Program-made: the position numbers and the translations under genes | NCBI RefSeq assembly: GCF_024868665.1 | Contig: NC_079910.1 | Span: 9,210,976 to 9,274,975 of the forward strand | Origin: Triplophysa rosa | Taxonomy: Eukaryota > Chordata > Actinopteri > Cypriniformes > Nemacheilidae | Direction of reading: 5' to 3' | DNA: 64,000 nt | Notes under the pieces: model-generated | Databases searched by the model: none | The model's input: the letters and a program-made list of their open reading frames with translations, nothing else | Told to the model about the DNA's origin: nothing | Shown here: piece after piece, positions 21,677 through 33,129 of the stretch | Position numbering within the stretch: position 1 is the stretch's first letter | Layout of the letters: the number at the start of each line of letters is the position of its first letter

Positions 21677-24600
21677 TTACTTTATAAAACAACGTCTTAA
21701 CAGTCCTTTGTGAATGTGAATTTTTCCTGCTCCCATAACTTCAAAACTGTAGTCTGAGGTGACGTAAGGTAATTCAGCTTCAGCTCCATACTGAAAGAGA
21801 AGGAAAAAAGTTTTAACACGATTACAGTAGCTAGTTACATCATAAATAAAGACCACAAAGTTCATTCATACCTGCATGGTAAGCTGCTCTATAGGTAGTG
21901 TGATCTGTCCCACCAGAAGACAGTTCACATGCTTCAGTACAGAGGGAGACACGGGTGTAACCAGGAAGTACAGACCTCGTGCCATGTCCACCCCTCTAAT
22001 AACACCTTAAAAACAACAACAACAAAGTCAACTTACAACTCGCATTTAAATCTTTTTCCCAATGAATTTCCATGACCCTTCCCAAATCACGTTGGTTCCC
22101 ACCTAGGCCCACACACTGACAGATGGGAGTTTGGGAGAGCACAACAGGACCTCCAGTGCCTGCAACCTTTTCACTAAGACAGCACAATCCAACAAGACTG
22201 GCATTGACTGTATAGAGAATGTGATTGGGTGAAACCTCACAGTGCACCACCCCTATAGCCACTGAAGAGTGTGGGACCTGCAGGAACGGAGCACACATTC
22301 ACATCAAACAGAAGTGTTCAGAAAAATACAAAATGAAATCGCACACAAAAATCTACTTTGCTGGTGGGACATGGGCAAGACCTGTGGTTGTGGTTACCTG
22401 GTAAGGTATGAAACAGTGAAGCGGGCGCATGGGGCCCGGCTCAGGGGACTGCATTTTACTGAAGTAGGCGAGCAGAGACAGGTCTCGCAACTCATTGCTG
22501 CGCTGAAATCGCCTGTGAAGAATGCAGAATGAGAGAGACTTTTAATAAGGGTGCACTTCGATTTTCTTTTCAGTTTTACATACTGTTGAAAATAATACAC
22601 TGAAAACTCTAGACAGATTTACATTATATCAGATGTACAACAACAACAATTATTGATCGCAGGTACTTCAATTTTCAGATTCAATTCAATTTTATTTATA
22701 TAGTGCTTTTCACAATGTGCATTGTTCCAAAGCAGCTTTACAGGAGAAAATAAGAAAAACACAAAATCATTCTAGTAAATAATATCTAATAAATGCAGTC
22801 TCCCTGTGGTTTATTTAGCATATTATGCATTAAGTGAATGCTTGGCTGAAAAGATGTGTCTTTAATCTAGATTTAAATTGGGAGAGTGTGTCTGACCCTC
22901 GAATAGTATCGGGAAGGCTATTCCAGAGTTTACGCGCTACGTATGAGAAAGCTCTACCCCCTTTGGTGGATTTAGTTATTCTAGGTGTTATCAAACGTCC
23001 GGAGTTTTGAGATCTAAAGAGCATGATGGGTTGAAGTGTGGTAGAAGCTCTGTTATGTAGGTAGGGGCTAAACCGTTAAGGCTTTATAAGTAATTAAAAG
23101 AACGTTAAAGTCAATACGATGCTTAATGGGTAACCAGTGAAGGGATGATACCATTGGGGTTATGTGATCGTATTTTCTGGACCTGGTTAGAACTCTGGCG
23201 GCTGCATTCTGAACTAACTGTAGTTTGTTTATTGATGATGCAGGACAACCACTAAGTAGTGCATTACTGTAGTCAAGTCTTGAGGTCACAAATGCATGAA
23301 TAAGCTTCTCTGAGTCAGCAACACATAGAATATTTCGTAATTTGGCAACATTTCTAAGGTGGAAGAAGGCTGTTTTTGTGACATTTGAGATGTGATTTCC
23401 AAATGACAGGTTGCTGTCTAATATAACGCCTAGGTCTTTAACTGTATTTGTTGGAGTAACAGTGCAGCCTTCAATTTGCAGGTTATAATCCGAAATATTC
23501 TGCTCACCTGTCTTTGGTCCGATAAGTAATATTTTTGTTTTATTAGAATTTAAAAGAAGGAAATGACTAGTCATCCAATGTTTTATATCTTCGATGCACT
23601 AAGATCAAAAGGTGCAGCCGGCAAGCTTACATTTCTCCAGATTTCCCTGCGCCTTCGAATTCCGAAATGATGTTGAGAAACACATAAGATCGAACAGCGA
23701 GGTGACTTGCTGGAGCTTCGGTCAGGGTGGATGGTGTTGGAGGGTGCGTCTGCCAGCCGTGGGTGGTTTTGAGGAAGTCTGGGGTAAAAAGTTGACACTG
23801 TGGCATGTCTTTGCAAGTCAGCTGAACGACATGCGTAACGGATAAAAGGCGAATAAGGTCAATCAGAATTTTAAGGCCATGCCCTGTGAGAGAAAGAAAG
23901 ACAGACTTCATGAATTAAACTTGACAAATTTAAAAAATGACAATAAATTTGATTTCCCATCTCCTCAATTTAATTCCTACTATAATCCCATGTCTTGCAT
24001 TTCTTTTCATGACTGACCCTTGATCCAGCCCATAGTGTTAATAACGACAGGACTTTCTCCGCTGCAGTGACGCCACAGAGATTTGAGGGACTCCAGGTAG
24101 CGATCTATGTCAGTCTGACATTCTGCCTGACCGTAGTACACCATGTGATCTGGATCCCGCAAGTGTGTGAATGGAGGCCCTAAAGAAACCCATAATCGCA
24201 AACATGTCAACTGGGAGTAATATGTACAATGAACATTCTTAAATTTCAGAAGCACAAAGTTTTGCTTGTTGAACAGAATCCGAATTTGTGGTATTAATGT
24301 GAAAGCACGTTCTTTATGTGACAAAATAGAGATGAAGTATGACAAATACCCAGCAGTGGTTCTGTAACGGTGTTTAAGGAGAGGCATCCAGCAGGGGTAA
24401 ACTCAGTCTGGCCCAAGTCACATTCCAGATACTCAACACTGGCAGTTCTGCACATACACAATCACACATAATAGAAAAAGAGAGAGAAATATTTACACAA
24501 AATCAATATACATGAGAACATTTTCTAAGGAACTTATGGGCTGCTATCAGCCCAACATCATAGCATAAAATGGTTTACTATTCTCAATTCATCCTCTTAT

Positions 24601-27145
24601 TACTAAACTGATCAAATAAACCAGATGCACTCACTGGTTTAGAAGGCTGTTAATGAGATGCCGATTGAAGGTGGACTTGCCACAGTTTTTCGCCCCACAC
24701 ACAAGAATTATGGGACAGCGGTCAAATTCTCCTATGCAGAAAATAGAGCACGGACAACAATAGTTCACAAATTTTAGATAATAATCCTTATATTAACATT
24801 GATTGACATCAGACTTTTCAAAAATACTTTAAATAGAGGAACTATTAACATGCAGTACCTGCCCAGGCACTGAGCAAACGGTCTAGAGCCTCATTATAGG
24901 TATGTGACATCACGAGACCTTGTGCACAAGGTTGACGTAGTGCTTTTACACCCACCACGGACAGAGCAGGGTTATGGATGGCAGCCTGAGACCTCAGTTC
25001 CAACTGCAAGACATAAAATACCACCATAAATCCATAAATTATTTGTGTACCACATAATTCCAGTTTTGTAAGTGTAGTCCTGCCTTAAAATCACTGTTGA
25101 TGTCGCAGACCACTAAAACTAAACTAGTATATTTAAAGCACCGGAGCCACAGTGTTCAGAATTTCCAAAGTATCCAATCGAAGTATGGATTGCCTATAGT
25201 TGTCTTTACAAATTTAGCTAGTAGTTTTCGTCTCTTCAATAAATGTAAAATGTCCCACACTCACCAAGTTTATGCCAAAGATCTCTTTGAGTTCAGTGAA
25301 GCTGGTGAGTAAGCGCGTGAGGGGCGTGTCCAGAGGTTCTAAAAGCATCACACAGGAGTTCGAGTCCACCTCATTGATAAGCCTTTTACATGGCTCTGGA
25401 CATCAAAGTGCACAAATAAAACACAATCAAACATAAGAAACTGACAAAAAGGAACTTAATGAATGCAGCTATAATCCAATTACAAAATCTTTCATTTTAT
25501 ACTTTCTAAAGGTTAAATTTTCATTTAACTTCAGTATCCTTAGCTTAAGAACTCCTTTTATAGTGTGTTCTGACTCTTTAGAAGAGATAGACAGCATACC
25601 AATCCATTTTTTTATAAAAAAGTCATGCTTCAGTTAATGACTCCTTTTACATAACACAGAAGAAAACACATGGTTTTCAATTGCACAAGGGTGAGCAACA
25701 TTTATAACAATTTAGGTGAACTATCCTTTTAATGGGTCATATGAGAACATTTGGGAGGTCTAGCTCATATAATAATACCTAAGGAGAGGTATTTGCGAAC
25801 AATGGCTTTCGCTTCCAGTCGTCCCTCTTTCTTGTTCTTGTTGGATGAGGAGTTGTTTCCCAAGGCTGTGATGGTGAGCGGGCAGTGTGAAGGTGGAGAA
25901 AAAAGCTGGTAAGGTTGTTGGCCCTCTTCTATGGTGAAGCCCAGCACCTCTACACTACCATAAAGGCAAGTGAGCAAGCACTTCCCACGGAAACACAGGG
26001 TCTGTGCAGACATCAGACATTAAAATCAGGCAAACTTGCTTAAACTAACATGAACAGCCTTTAACAATGTCTTCACTGCACTCAAGTTTTCATTTATTAA
26101 ACGTGTTTTTCTGTGTCTTTGGTGTGTTATAAGTTGCCCATGCATGTATTAGACACGTAAAATTGCAAAAACTAAAGTGTCGGAACAAAAGATGCATTCT
26201 ATCTAAAAGCGAATGCTCACCCAGACCTGCCTGAAACGCCTCGTGTAACCACACCCCCACAAATCCACGTCTGTTCGTGGTATGATTTGACTAAGACCGC
26301 CCAAATGTATACGCTAGTAAGGTGGGCGCACCTGTCAGTACAATTACTTTGGAACCTGATGTTTCAAATATGGTAAGAGGCGTTACATTTCCATCACACG
26401 CTTGCAGTATTCGACCAATCACTACGCACTGGTTAACTGGCCAATCATAGCACACCTTGCTTTTCAGAGCAATGAGCTTTGTAACAAATTTGCGCGTTTC
26501 AGAGAGATGCAAACTTCCACAGTATGTGGAAAATACAGCGTTTTTAACCTTAAATCGTGTATAAAGATCACATTACATCTAAAACAAACGATAATATTCG
26601 TTTTAGCCGTGTCATATAACCCCTTTAAAATCTACATTTAAAAAAAATACCTGGTCTTGTTGCATGACCAAAACAGCCCGGTTCTGAGTATGGTCAAGCT
26701 GGGCATGGTACTGAAGTCCATCTTTGTCCACTTGATCTGTATCCGGTGAAGTTAAACTTTCTGTGCCATTCTGAAGAACACTGTTAGCATATGCATTCCA
26801 TTCCTGAGAGTCCTCTGAATTGCTGCTACCTTCAAGTTCTGTGTCTCCGTTTGTATGCACACGAGTAAAACATCCAGAAGCGGCCTTGTCCTTTACCTCC
26901 TCAGAAAAACTGTTTTCTGGGTTCACAGTCACTGGCTTTGCATAGGACTTCTTTAACCGTTTTAATCGAGGCTTCTCCTTTTCGGTTAAGTGTTGTTCTA
27001 GCTTAGCAGGCCCAGGACATGCATTTAGAAGACTTATTTTCTTTAGCTTACATTTTTTATGCCTGTTAGTCAGTCTATGGTGTGTGCTGGTGTTTTGCTG
27101 CTTATGTTTAGCATGAGATGAAAACTTATTTACTTTCATTGTCAT
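21677..27145 (-). CDS. nol9: Polynucleotide 5'-hydroxyl-kinase NOL9
   Basis: Nucleolar kinase that phosphorylates 5'-OH ends of RNA/DNA and is needed for processing of ITS2 and maturation of the large-subunit rRNAs (known for the human enzyme; works with LAS1L). Coding exons: 26651-27145, 25779-26001, 25265-25395, 24859-25003, 24635-24731, 24350-24447, 24018-24179, 23631-23883, 22398-22512, 22103-22277, 21872-22005, 21677-21790, giving 713 aa with agreeing phases (human 702). The N-terminal 165 aa are basic and Lys-rich, fitting a nucleolar signal. The Walker A loop GAKNCGKST is at 344-352 and YLECDLGQTEF at 370-380. PPFTHLRDPDHMVYYG, NTMGW and HILYTVNASLVGLC match the family. The C-terminus has PYVTSDYSFEVMGAGK. 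Start: ATG at 27145 or the in-frame ATG two codons later. The start of exon 8 sits beside a LINE insertion (see findings). Confidence 0.94.
22679..23605 (-). mobile_element. 5'-truncated L2-like LINE, reverse transcriptase C-terminus
   Basis: On the minus strand two frames carry the C-terminal end of a non-LTR retrotransposon ORF2: LGVILDSNLSF, SRLDYSNALLSG and LQLVQNAAARVLT at 23068-23574, then STKGGRAFSYVARKLWNSLP at 22830-23024. A frame change and stop near 23068 separate them, so it is dead. The 3' end is at 22679 with ttcaattcaattttatttat on the plus strand, the usual L2-type tail. It fills most of nol9 intron 8. Confidence 0.88.
26098..26629. repeat. TIR element 'ggggtcatatgac', second copy
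   Basis: Nearly collinear with 12164-12696 (gacacgtaaaattgcaaaa, gtgtcggaacaaaagatgca, 'gtcatataacccctttaaa' end). The left terminus is degenerate or missing and a short insert follows 'gtgttataag'. It is in nol9 intron 1. Confidence 0.82.
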
Positions 27146-27183
27146 CCAATGAACAAGAATGAAACAACATAAACCCAGAGCAC
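27146..27183 (-). other. nol9: nol9 5' UTR part of exon 2, with uORF
   Basis: An acceptor (tttatttacag) ends at 27184, so the exon containing the nol9 ATG starts at 27183. It holds an upstream ATG at 27170 whose 14-codon frame ends at 27126, overlapping both possible nol9 starts. Confidence 0.6.
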
Positions 27184-27548
27184 CTGTAAATAAAGAGTAA
27201 AAATGTCAGTATCTGCACACATCAATAAAAGTCGATAAAAGCCTGCACAAAAGAAATGCTTTTACTGCTTCTAGACATTTATAATTTCTTTAAATATTTT
27301 TTCTACTGTGAGAAATTAAAAAACATTTATTTAGTGGGGGGAACTATAAGTAGACCCAAGTTCTAGGTTAAATACTGAAAATGTGTCTCTGGTTACTATA
27401 CGGGGGGTTACTTTCTAGTAGCTGGGTGTAATTAGTTGATAAAAGCTCATTACAGCTTTTTTACACAAATAACTTAACTGAAATATACTTTAATTTAAGA
27501 AATGAAGGACTTTTTGTTTTCGTAACTCAATCCATACCGTTAGCTTAC

Positions 27549-28667
27549 CCGTTTGAAATGAGACGCCGCAACACGTGTTATAAACGCTCCTATGCAAATA
27601 GATGTCAATCTGCGCAGAAACGTGAAACACGTTTATGAAAATATACTGTAAATATGGCTGCTTGCTGTATTTCTAAAAGATTGGCAGTAACTCCATGTGA
27701 GCACTAAAATAACACTGCACGATGCTGCTGTAGTTCCACTCCACTAGACAAGATAAAGCTGCTCCTGCTCATATTCCCTTTTGGGTCTTATTTACGACCG
27801 CATCAGCAGTGTTTGATTTATGCAAGAATGCGATTGAAAGCATATACATTAGAGATGGAGGCGAAAAACATGTTAAGGATACGACTTGCACGCTAACAAG
27901 CAATTTCGAACAGCGCTCACAGTTAAGAGACGTGCCATGTGATGGACAAAAAAGGTTCCCGGAGTTCGAATATAGTTTTATTTTATACCGTCTGGTAGAT
28001 AGAACATATATACTGATACTACAACAACTATAAAAATACAATTACATTTAAACACTTAAACGTCTTGTCCAGCACGATTACGGATATAAACTATTCGATA
28101 CCTTCCAAATTCACAAAATAATTCCAACGCAATGAGTTGCTTGGCCAACTAGAACGTCACTTCCCGTTTATGTTACAACATGGCTCCTTGTTGTTTAGCT
28201 TAATTTAAGGATTCTATGGAACAACATATACTACTTGGTGATTGAAATAAATAACATATATATGTAAAGCTTCAGTATTTGCTTTTAGGGAAAACAATGG
28301 TCTAATTTTACGAGAAATGTAAGTAAAACTCACCTGATTGTGCCGCTAGTAGTTTAGGGAGCGTCATTAAAATGCGGACATCGTAGTTAACGTTTAGGTA
28401 ACAATCGCTTCCATGAGTCAATAACATTGTACAGAAAAACGTATATGAGCTTAAATATACGAAAATGTGCAGAAATATTCATTTAAAATAATGAACTACG
28501 CTAAAATAAGCAGGATATTGCAATATTCACTCATGTCTTTTCCTAAATGGCAGTATCACTATATATTTTTGAGAACTAAAATAATTTAATACTTACAATA
28601 CTAACATTTACCAACATTTATTCCTTATCTGCAATGATTGTTTTGACTAGATTGTCTCCTTGTCTAG
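27549..28667. promoter_or_regulatory. Head-to-head nol9/zbtb48 promoter region
   Basis: On the minus strand a donor (AACGG|gtaagc) at 27549 fits an untranslated first exon of nol9 reaching about 27600. On the plus strand an acceptor (ccttgtctag) abuts the zbtb48 ATG at 28668, so the zbtb48 leader lies upstream; GAGAAAT|gtaagt at 28318 could end it. Near 28140-28200 are 'gtcacttcccg' (ETS-like on the minus strand) and 'caacatggc' (YY1-like). A further minus-strand donor (AATCAG|gtgagt) lies at about 28334. No TATA box is evident; both genes look housekeeping. Confidence 0.5.
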
Positions 28668-31600
28668 ATGGAGAATCAAACTCAAGGGATCTCTCATGCT
28701 CAGCGGGTGCTGTCCTTGCTCAACCAACAGCGGTGCTTTGGCCAGTTTTGTGATGCCATGCTGAGCACAGGGAGTGGGCAGGTGCACCTGGCACATCGCA
28801 ATGTTCTTGCCTGCTTCAGTAACCTGTTCCAAGATCCCAGTTCAGACACGCCATGTTTACAGTTCAGCCTCCCATTGGAATGCCCTGATGATGGGCTGGA
28901 GCTACTGATTGATTTTTTTTACACTGGGGAACTCCACTTGGATGGTAGTAATATAGAGAAAGTTCAAAATGCGGCTAGTGGACTGTCAGTGCCAGACTCT
29001 CTGATGCCATTTCAGAGTTTGAAAGAACCACTACAACTTTCTGTGTTCAGTGAAGATGTGAAAGTCAGTCAACTTTTTCCACTGCCATCTGCAGACTCTG
29101 AGCATGATCAAACAATAAAAGAGAAGACTAGATCTTGGCATATAGTGAAAGAAACACCAGATGAATGCAGTTTAGCTGTAGAGGTCACAGCTCGTGATGA
29201 AGATCCCCCTGCCTCAACGTCCAGTACTACCGCACGTTCTGGAAGGCGAGTGAAAGGGCCCAGTCGACTAACAGGGGAGAGCCTCATGTGTGCTGTCACA
29301 AGACAAGGACCAGAAAGGACACGAACGTCATCTATAGAGAATACAGAGGAAGATCACCTCAAACCTTCTGACTCGACTGAGAATGAGACTGAGGTACTCT
29401 GTACTCAGTTTTTCAAGTTTCATTTCATGTGCTAAATGCCAGTGAAGTCATTTTATGCAAGATCAATTTAATTTGTAATAATGTGTCGATGCATACTTCT
29501 AACAATGAAAATTATTTCAATACAAGCAGGTGGATGGGTCTGCTGAGAATCAAAATGATGATGATCATGATGATTATGATCATAATGTCAATGAAGATGA
29601 AAATGAGGATGACAATGACAGAGACGACGGTATGGATGTTCTCAATGAGGGTACTGATGAGGAGTATGTGCCTCATGACTCACCTAGCCCAACCCCAAAG
29701 ACTCCACGGAGAAAGCGGAAACGAAAAAATACCAATAAAGAGAATGGAGAAGACGCATCAAAAGCCTCCAAGAAAGGCTCTGTCGAATGTCCTACATGCC
29801 ACAAAACATTCCTTAGCAAGTACTACTTAAAAGTACACAACAGGTGTGTTTCTTTGTTTGGTAGAGTAATAATGGACCAGATTTTTAAATGTTCTATATG
29901 TCTTTAGACAGTGCATTAAAAATGCATAAAACATTGATGTTACACTTGTTATTGTATTCAAGGCAACCTTGTGTTCCCTGAGAATCAAACCTTGGCTTGA
30001 TCAACTGACCATTTCCTAACTGTGCATCTTGTTTTCTGCCCTTTTTGGTTTTACAGGAGACATACAGGTGAAAAGCCCTTTAAATGTGCTAAATGCGGAA
30101 AGTGCTATTACAGAAAGGAAAACTTGCTAGAACACGAAGCAAGGAACTGTCTTAAGAGAACAGAGGTGGTGAGTTTTCAAGGGACCGTTTATAAATTACA
30201 CTATGGGTGGTTTCTCGCACTGGGCTTATGACCAGGTGTGGTTCTAGGGTGATATCCGGTATCCGGGGCTTAGCCCAGAGACCACTTTTTCGGTTTAAAT
30301 TCAAAGCACTCAGGAGCTTGAGCTGTCGTAACGTCTGCCGTTGCTTAGCAATCATGAGCTGCGCTCGGCGTGAAGATTAGAAGGTTCCGGCAAAGAACAA
30401 ATAGTCATTCGGGCTTTACTGAAAACATTCGGGGCTTTAGCCCCCATAGCCCACCCCTAGCTCCGCCCCTGCTTATGACTAGTCCTAGACTAAAATAAGT
30501 CTTAGAGCTGTCTAAATTAAAAACAGCTGGCACTGACATATCTTAAGTTAAAATACATCAGTGTCATTGTTTTATTTCAAAATGCGCAAACGTTATGTTT
30601 TTTTTGTAAGGCATGTTTGTAAAAACTATTTCCTGGTTTAATCTAATCCCTGTCCGGGAAACTGCCCCTAGGAGTCTAAAATTCAGAGTCTCATCTGTCC
30701 AAAAATGTATTTGTAGGCATTTGTTTGTCTAGTACTAAATACTAGATGCAAGGAACTTTACATCAAAGACATTTTTAAAAATATGAGAAAAATAAAATGT
30801 CTTGAAACTTTTCACTAGTGATGTCCTTGCAAAGGAAATAACCTTAATATATGATGTGTGGTGAAACACTTTTAAATTATGAATTGATGGTACAACTTAT
30901 TATTAGACGTTTTGTTTGTGCCAGGTGTTTTCATGTTCCAAATGTACCATGACCTTTACGAAGCGACAAGAGCTTCGCCTCCACACAGTCACACACACCG
31001 GAGAGATGCCCAATAAGGTACGTCTTCCATTGTGGAAGTAAGATGCGACCTTTTGTCAACTACACTTTCCATCACTGGCCTGGCTGTCGCTACAAATTGT
31101 TCTGATTTTGCCCCAATATTAGTGCACGTCATGCTCTGAGCAGTTTATGCAGAAGAAAGACCTCAGAAGCCACATGATTAAAGTTCACGGAGCTCCTAAG
31201 CCACATGCCGTAAGTGACTCGTGGTTTTAAGGCCAACTTGGTCTTGGACTGAGTGGGGAAATCATATTATTACAATATCCTAGAAAGTGTATAATAATAA
31301 ATATCTTGCATTAATGTATTATCTGTCGTGTCTCGTCTAGTGTTCATTGTGTACCAAGTGTTTTCTGTCCCGCACCGAGTTGCGTCTGCATGAGGCAGCC
31401 AAACATCGCGGTGAGAAACTGTTTGTGTGTGAGGAGTGCGGCCACAGGGCCTCCAGCCGCAACGGCCTGCAAATGCATATCAAAGCCATTCACAGGTAAA
31501 CATTTGAATGACATCACTAGTTATAACCCTTAGATGCAAATAACTAAAACATGATTCATTTACAGTTTATTTTGTACTTGTGGGGTGAACAGAGAATACA

Positions 31601-33129
31601 TGATGTAAACGAAACAGAATAGATGTTGATGTTTGATTCATTTTGTGTGAACTTAGACTCATGTTGAGCAGTGCTTGACAATGTGTGTTTGTTCCGTTTT
31701 CTTTTCAGAAATGAGCGCCCCTTTGTGTGTGAGTTTTGCAATCATGCTTTTACTCAGAAAGCCAATCTCAACATGCACCTTCGGACACACACCGGAGAGA
31801 AGCCTTTCCAGTGCCACCTCTGTGGAAAGACATTTCGCACACAAGGTCACTTGGGGACTTTCCTAACAATCAGTGTTTATTTTTTTAACCATATAAAATG
31901 TTTTTTTTTAAGCTGAATTTATGCAATACATAATGGCTGTTTTATTTTTTTACCTATTATTAAAACCAAACGATTGATATTTGTGTAAGCAGCCAGTCTG
32001 GACAAGCACAACCGCACACACACCGGAGAGCGGCCGTTTAGCTGTGAGTTCTGTGAGCAGCGCTTTACTGAGAAAGGCCCTCTGGTACGCCACATAGCCA
32101 GCAAACACCAAGAAGGCCGGCCACATTACTGCAACATATGCAACAAAACATTTAAAGGTGAGTGACGTGAACAAAAACTAAAAACTTTGGTAATTTATTT
32201 TCTATAAAAAATAGTTTAACCAAAATTTTTTATCATTAATGTTTCTTTCTATTATTGAACACAAGAAGATATTTTGAGAAATGTCTCAGGGGTTTTGTGT
32301 CACACGGTGAAAGTCCATGGGATCTAATGTTGTTTGTTTACCGAGGTTCTTCAAAATATCTTCTTTTGTGTTCTGCATAAGAATAAAGTCATACACATTT
32401 GAAATGACATGAGGGTGAGTAAATGACAGAATTTTCATTTTTGGGTGAACTATCCCTTAAAAGTCTTGCAATATAACGTAACCTAAAATGAATATCCCAT
32501 TATGTCCCATCAGCCATTGAGCAGCTTCGTGTGCATGTCAGACGCCACAAAGGCGTGAGGAAATATGAGTGCAGGGAATGTGGTTACAAGTTCACCAGAC
32601 AGGTAAATAATACATTCCTAGTGTGATCCATGTTTGTCCTCACGTCTTGGGTCTTAGTATTTTTGTTGTACTATTATTCTTCCTCATACAGGCACATCTG
32701 CGCCGACACTCCCAGATCCACACCCGCGTGGAGAACTACAACCCCAGACAGAGACGGCTGCGCAACTTGGTGGTGGAGGATGAGAAGGCGGCTGCTTCTT
32801 CAAGTCCTTCCAGCCAAGCAGATGGTCAGGTTGAGCCAGGGGATCTAGTTAACCTTGTGACCCAGACAGAAGCTGTTGTGGTGGAGCAGGTGGTCTTAGC
32901 CTCTGCTGGAGGAACCGAAGGAGAACAGGCCTCTTATTCAATGACTGATGAGACAGTGAATGGTGAGCAGACTGGATTTAGTGCCACGACTGATGGTGGA
33001 GTTGAGCAAGGCGGGTTCACTGTGGCAGATGTGATGGAACAGACACTGTTGGTTACCGATGCATGTCCCATCCTTCAATCAAGTGTGGTTGTTGAGTTGT
33101 CAAGCACTGGGACTGATGGGAAGGTCTAA
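28668..33129 (+). CDS. zbtb48: Zinc finger and BTB domain protein 48 (telomere zinc finger TZAP)
   Basis: Nuclear DNA-binding protein; the human protein binds TTAGGG telomere repeats with its last zinc finger and trims long telomeres, and also acts as a transcription factor. Coding exons: 28668-29393, 29530-29843, 30057-30168, 30925-31017, 31123-31209, 31341-31495, 31709-31845, 31993-32157, 32514-32602, 32692-33129, giving 771 aa with agreeing phases (human 688). The BTB domain covers about residues 8-115 ([26 protein letters not shown]). An acidic Asp/Asn run in exon 2 is followed by the basic RRKRKRK. Eleven fingers run from [19 protein letters not shown] to [19 protein letters not shown]; finger 2 is C2HC ([20 protein letters not shown]). 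The arm after finger 11 ([20 protein letters not shown]) is conserved with human. The donor at 30168 (GTG|gtgagt) was preferred to one 3 nt earlier because it keeps the human spacing. Confidence 0.95.
30232..30472. repeat. TIR-like element in zbtb48 intron 3
   Basis: A GC-richer block starting ggtgtggttctaggg and ending cacccctagctccgcccctg, with 'ggggctttagcccccatagc' inside. The pattern matches a common fish non-autonomous element. Confidence 0.55.
30475..30664. repeat. Short TIR element, 'gtccgggaaactgcccc' end
   Basis: Starts tgactagtcctagactaaaa and ends ggtttaatctaatccctgtc followed by cgggaaactgccc. The ends are imperfect inverted relatives (tagactaaa versus tttaatcta). It has no ORF. 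Confidence 0.45.
32210..32462. repeat. 'agttca' TIR element, copy 3
   Basis: Has atagtttaaccaaaat at the left, 'acatgagggtgagtaaatga' and 'ttttgggtgaactatccctt' at the right, the conserved blocks of the family. It is in the zbtb48 intron before exon 9. Confidence 0.75.

Noticed and set aside
23068..23574. 168-codon open frame on the minus strand, the longest in the nol9 interval
   Set aside because: It is the reverse-transcriptase C-terminal part of an L2-like LINE (SRLDYSNALLSG, LQLVQNAAARVLT), frameshifted from the next part, not a host exon.
29429..29830. 133-codon plus-strand frame rich in Met/Ile
   Set aside because: Shadow of zbtb48 exon 2 in another frame; the Met-rich content comes from the GATGAT-type repeat.
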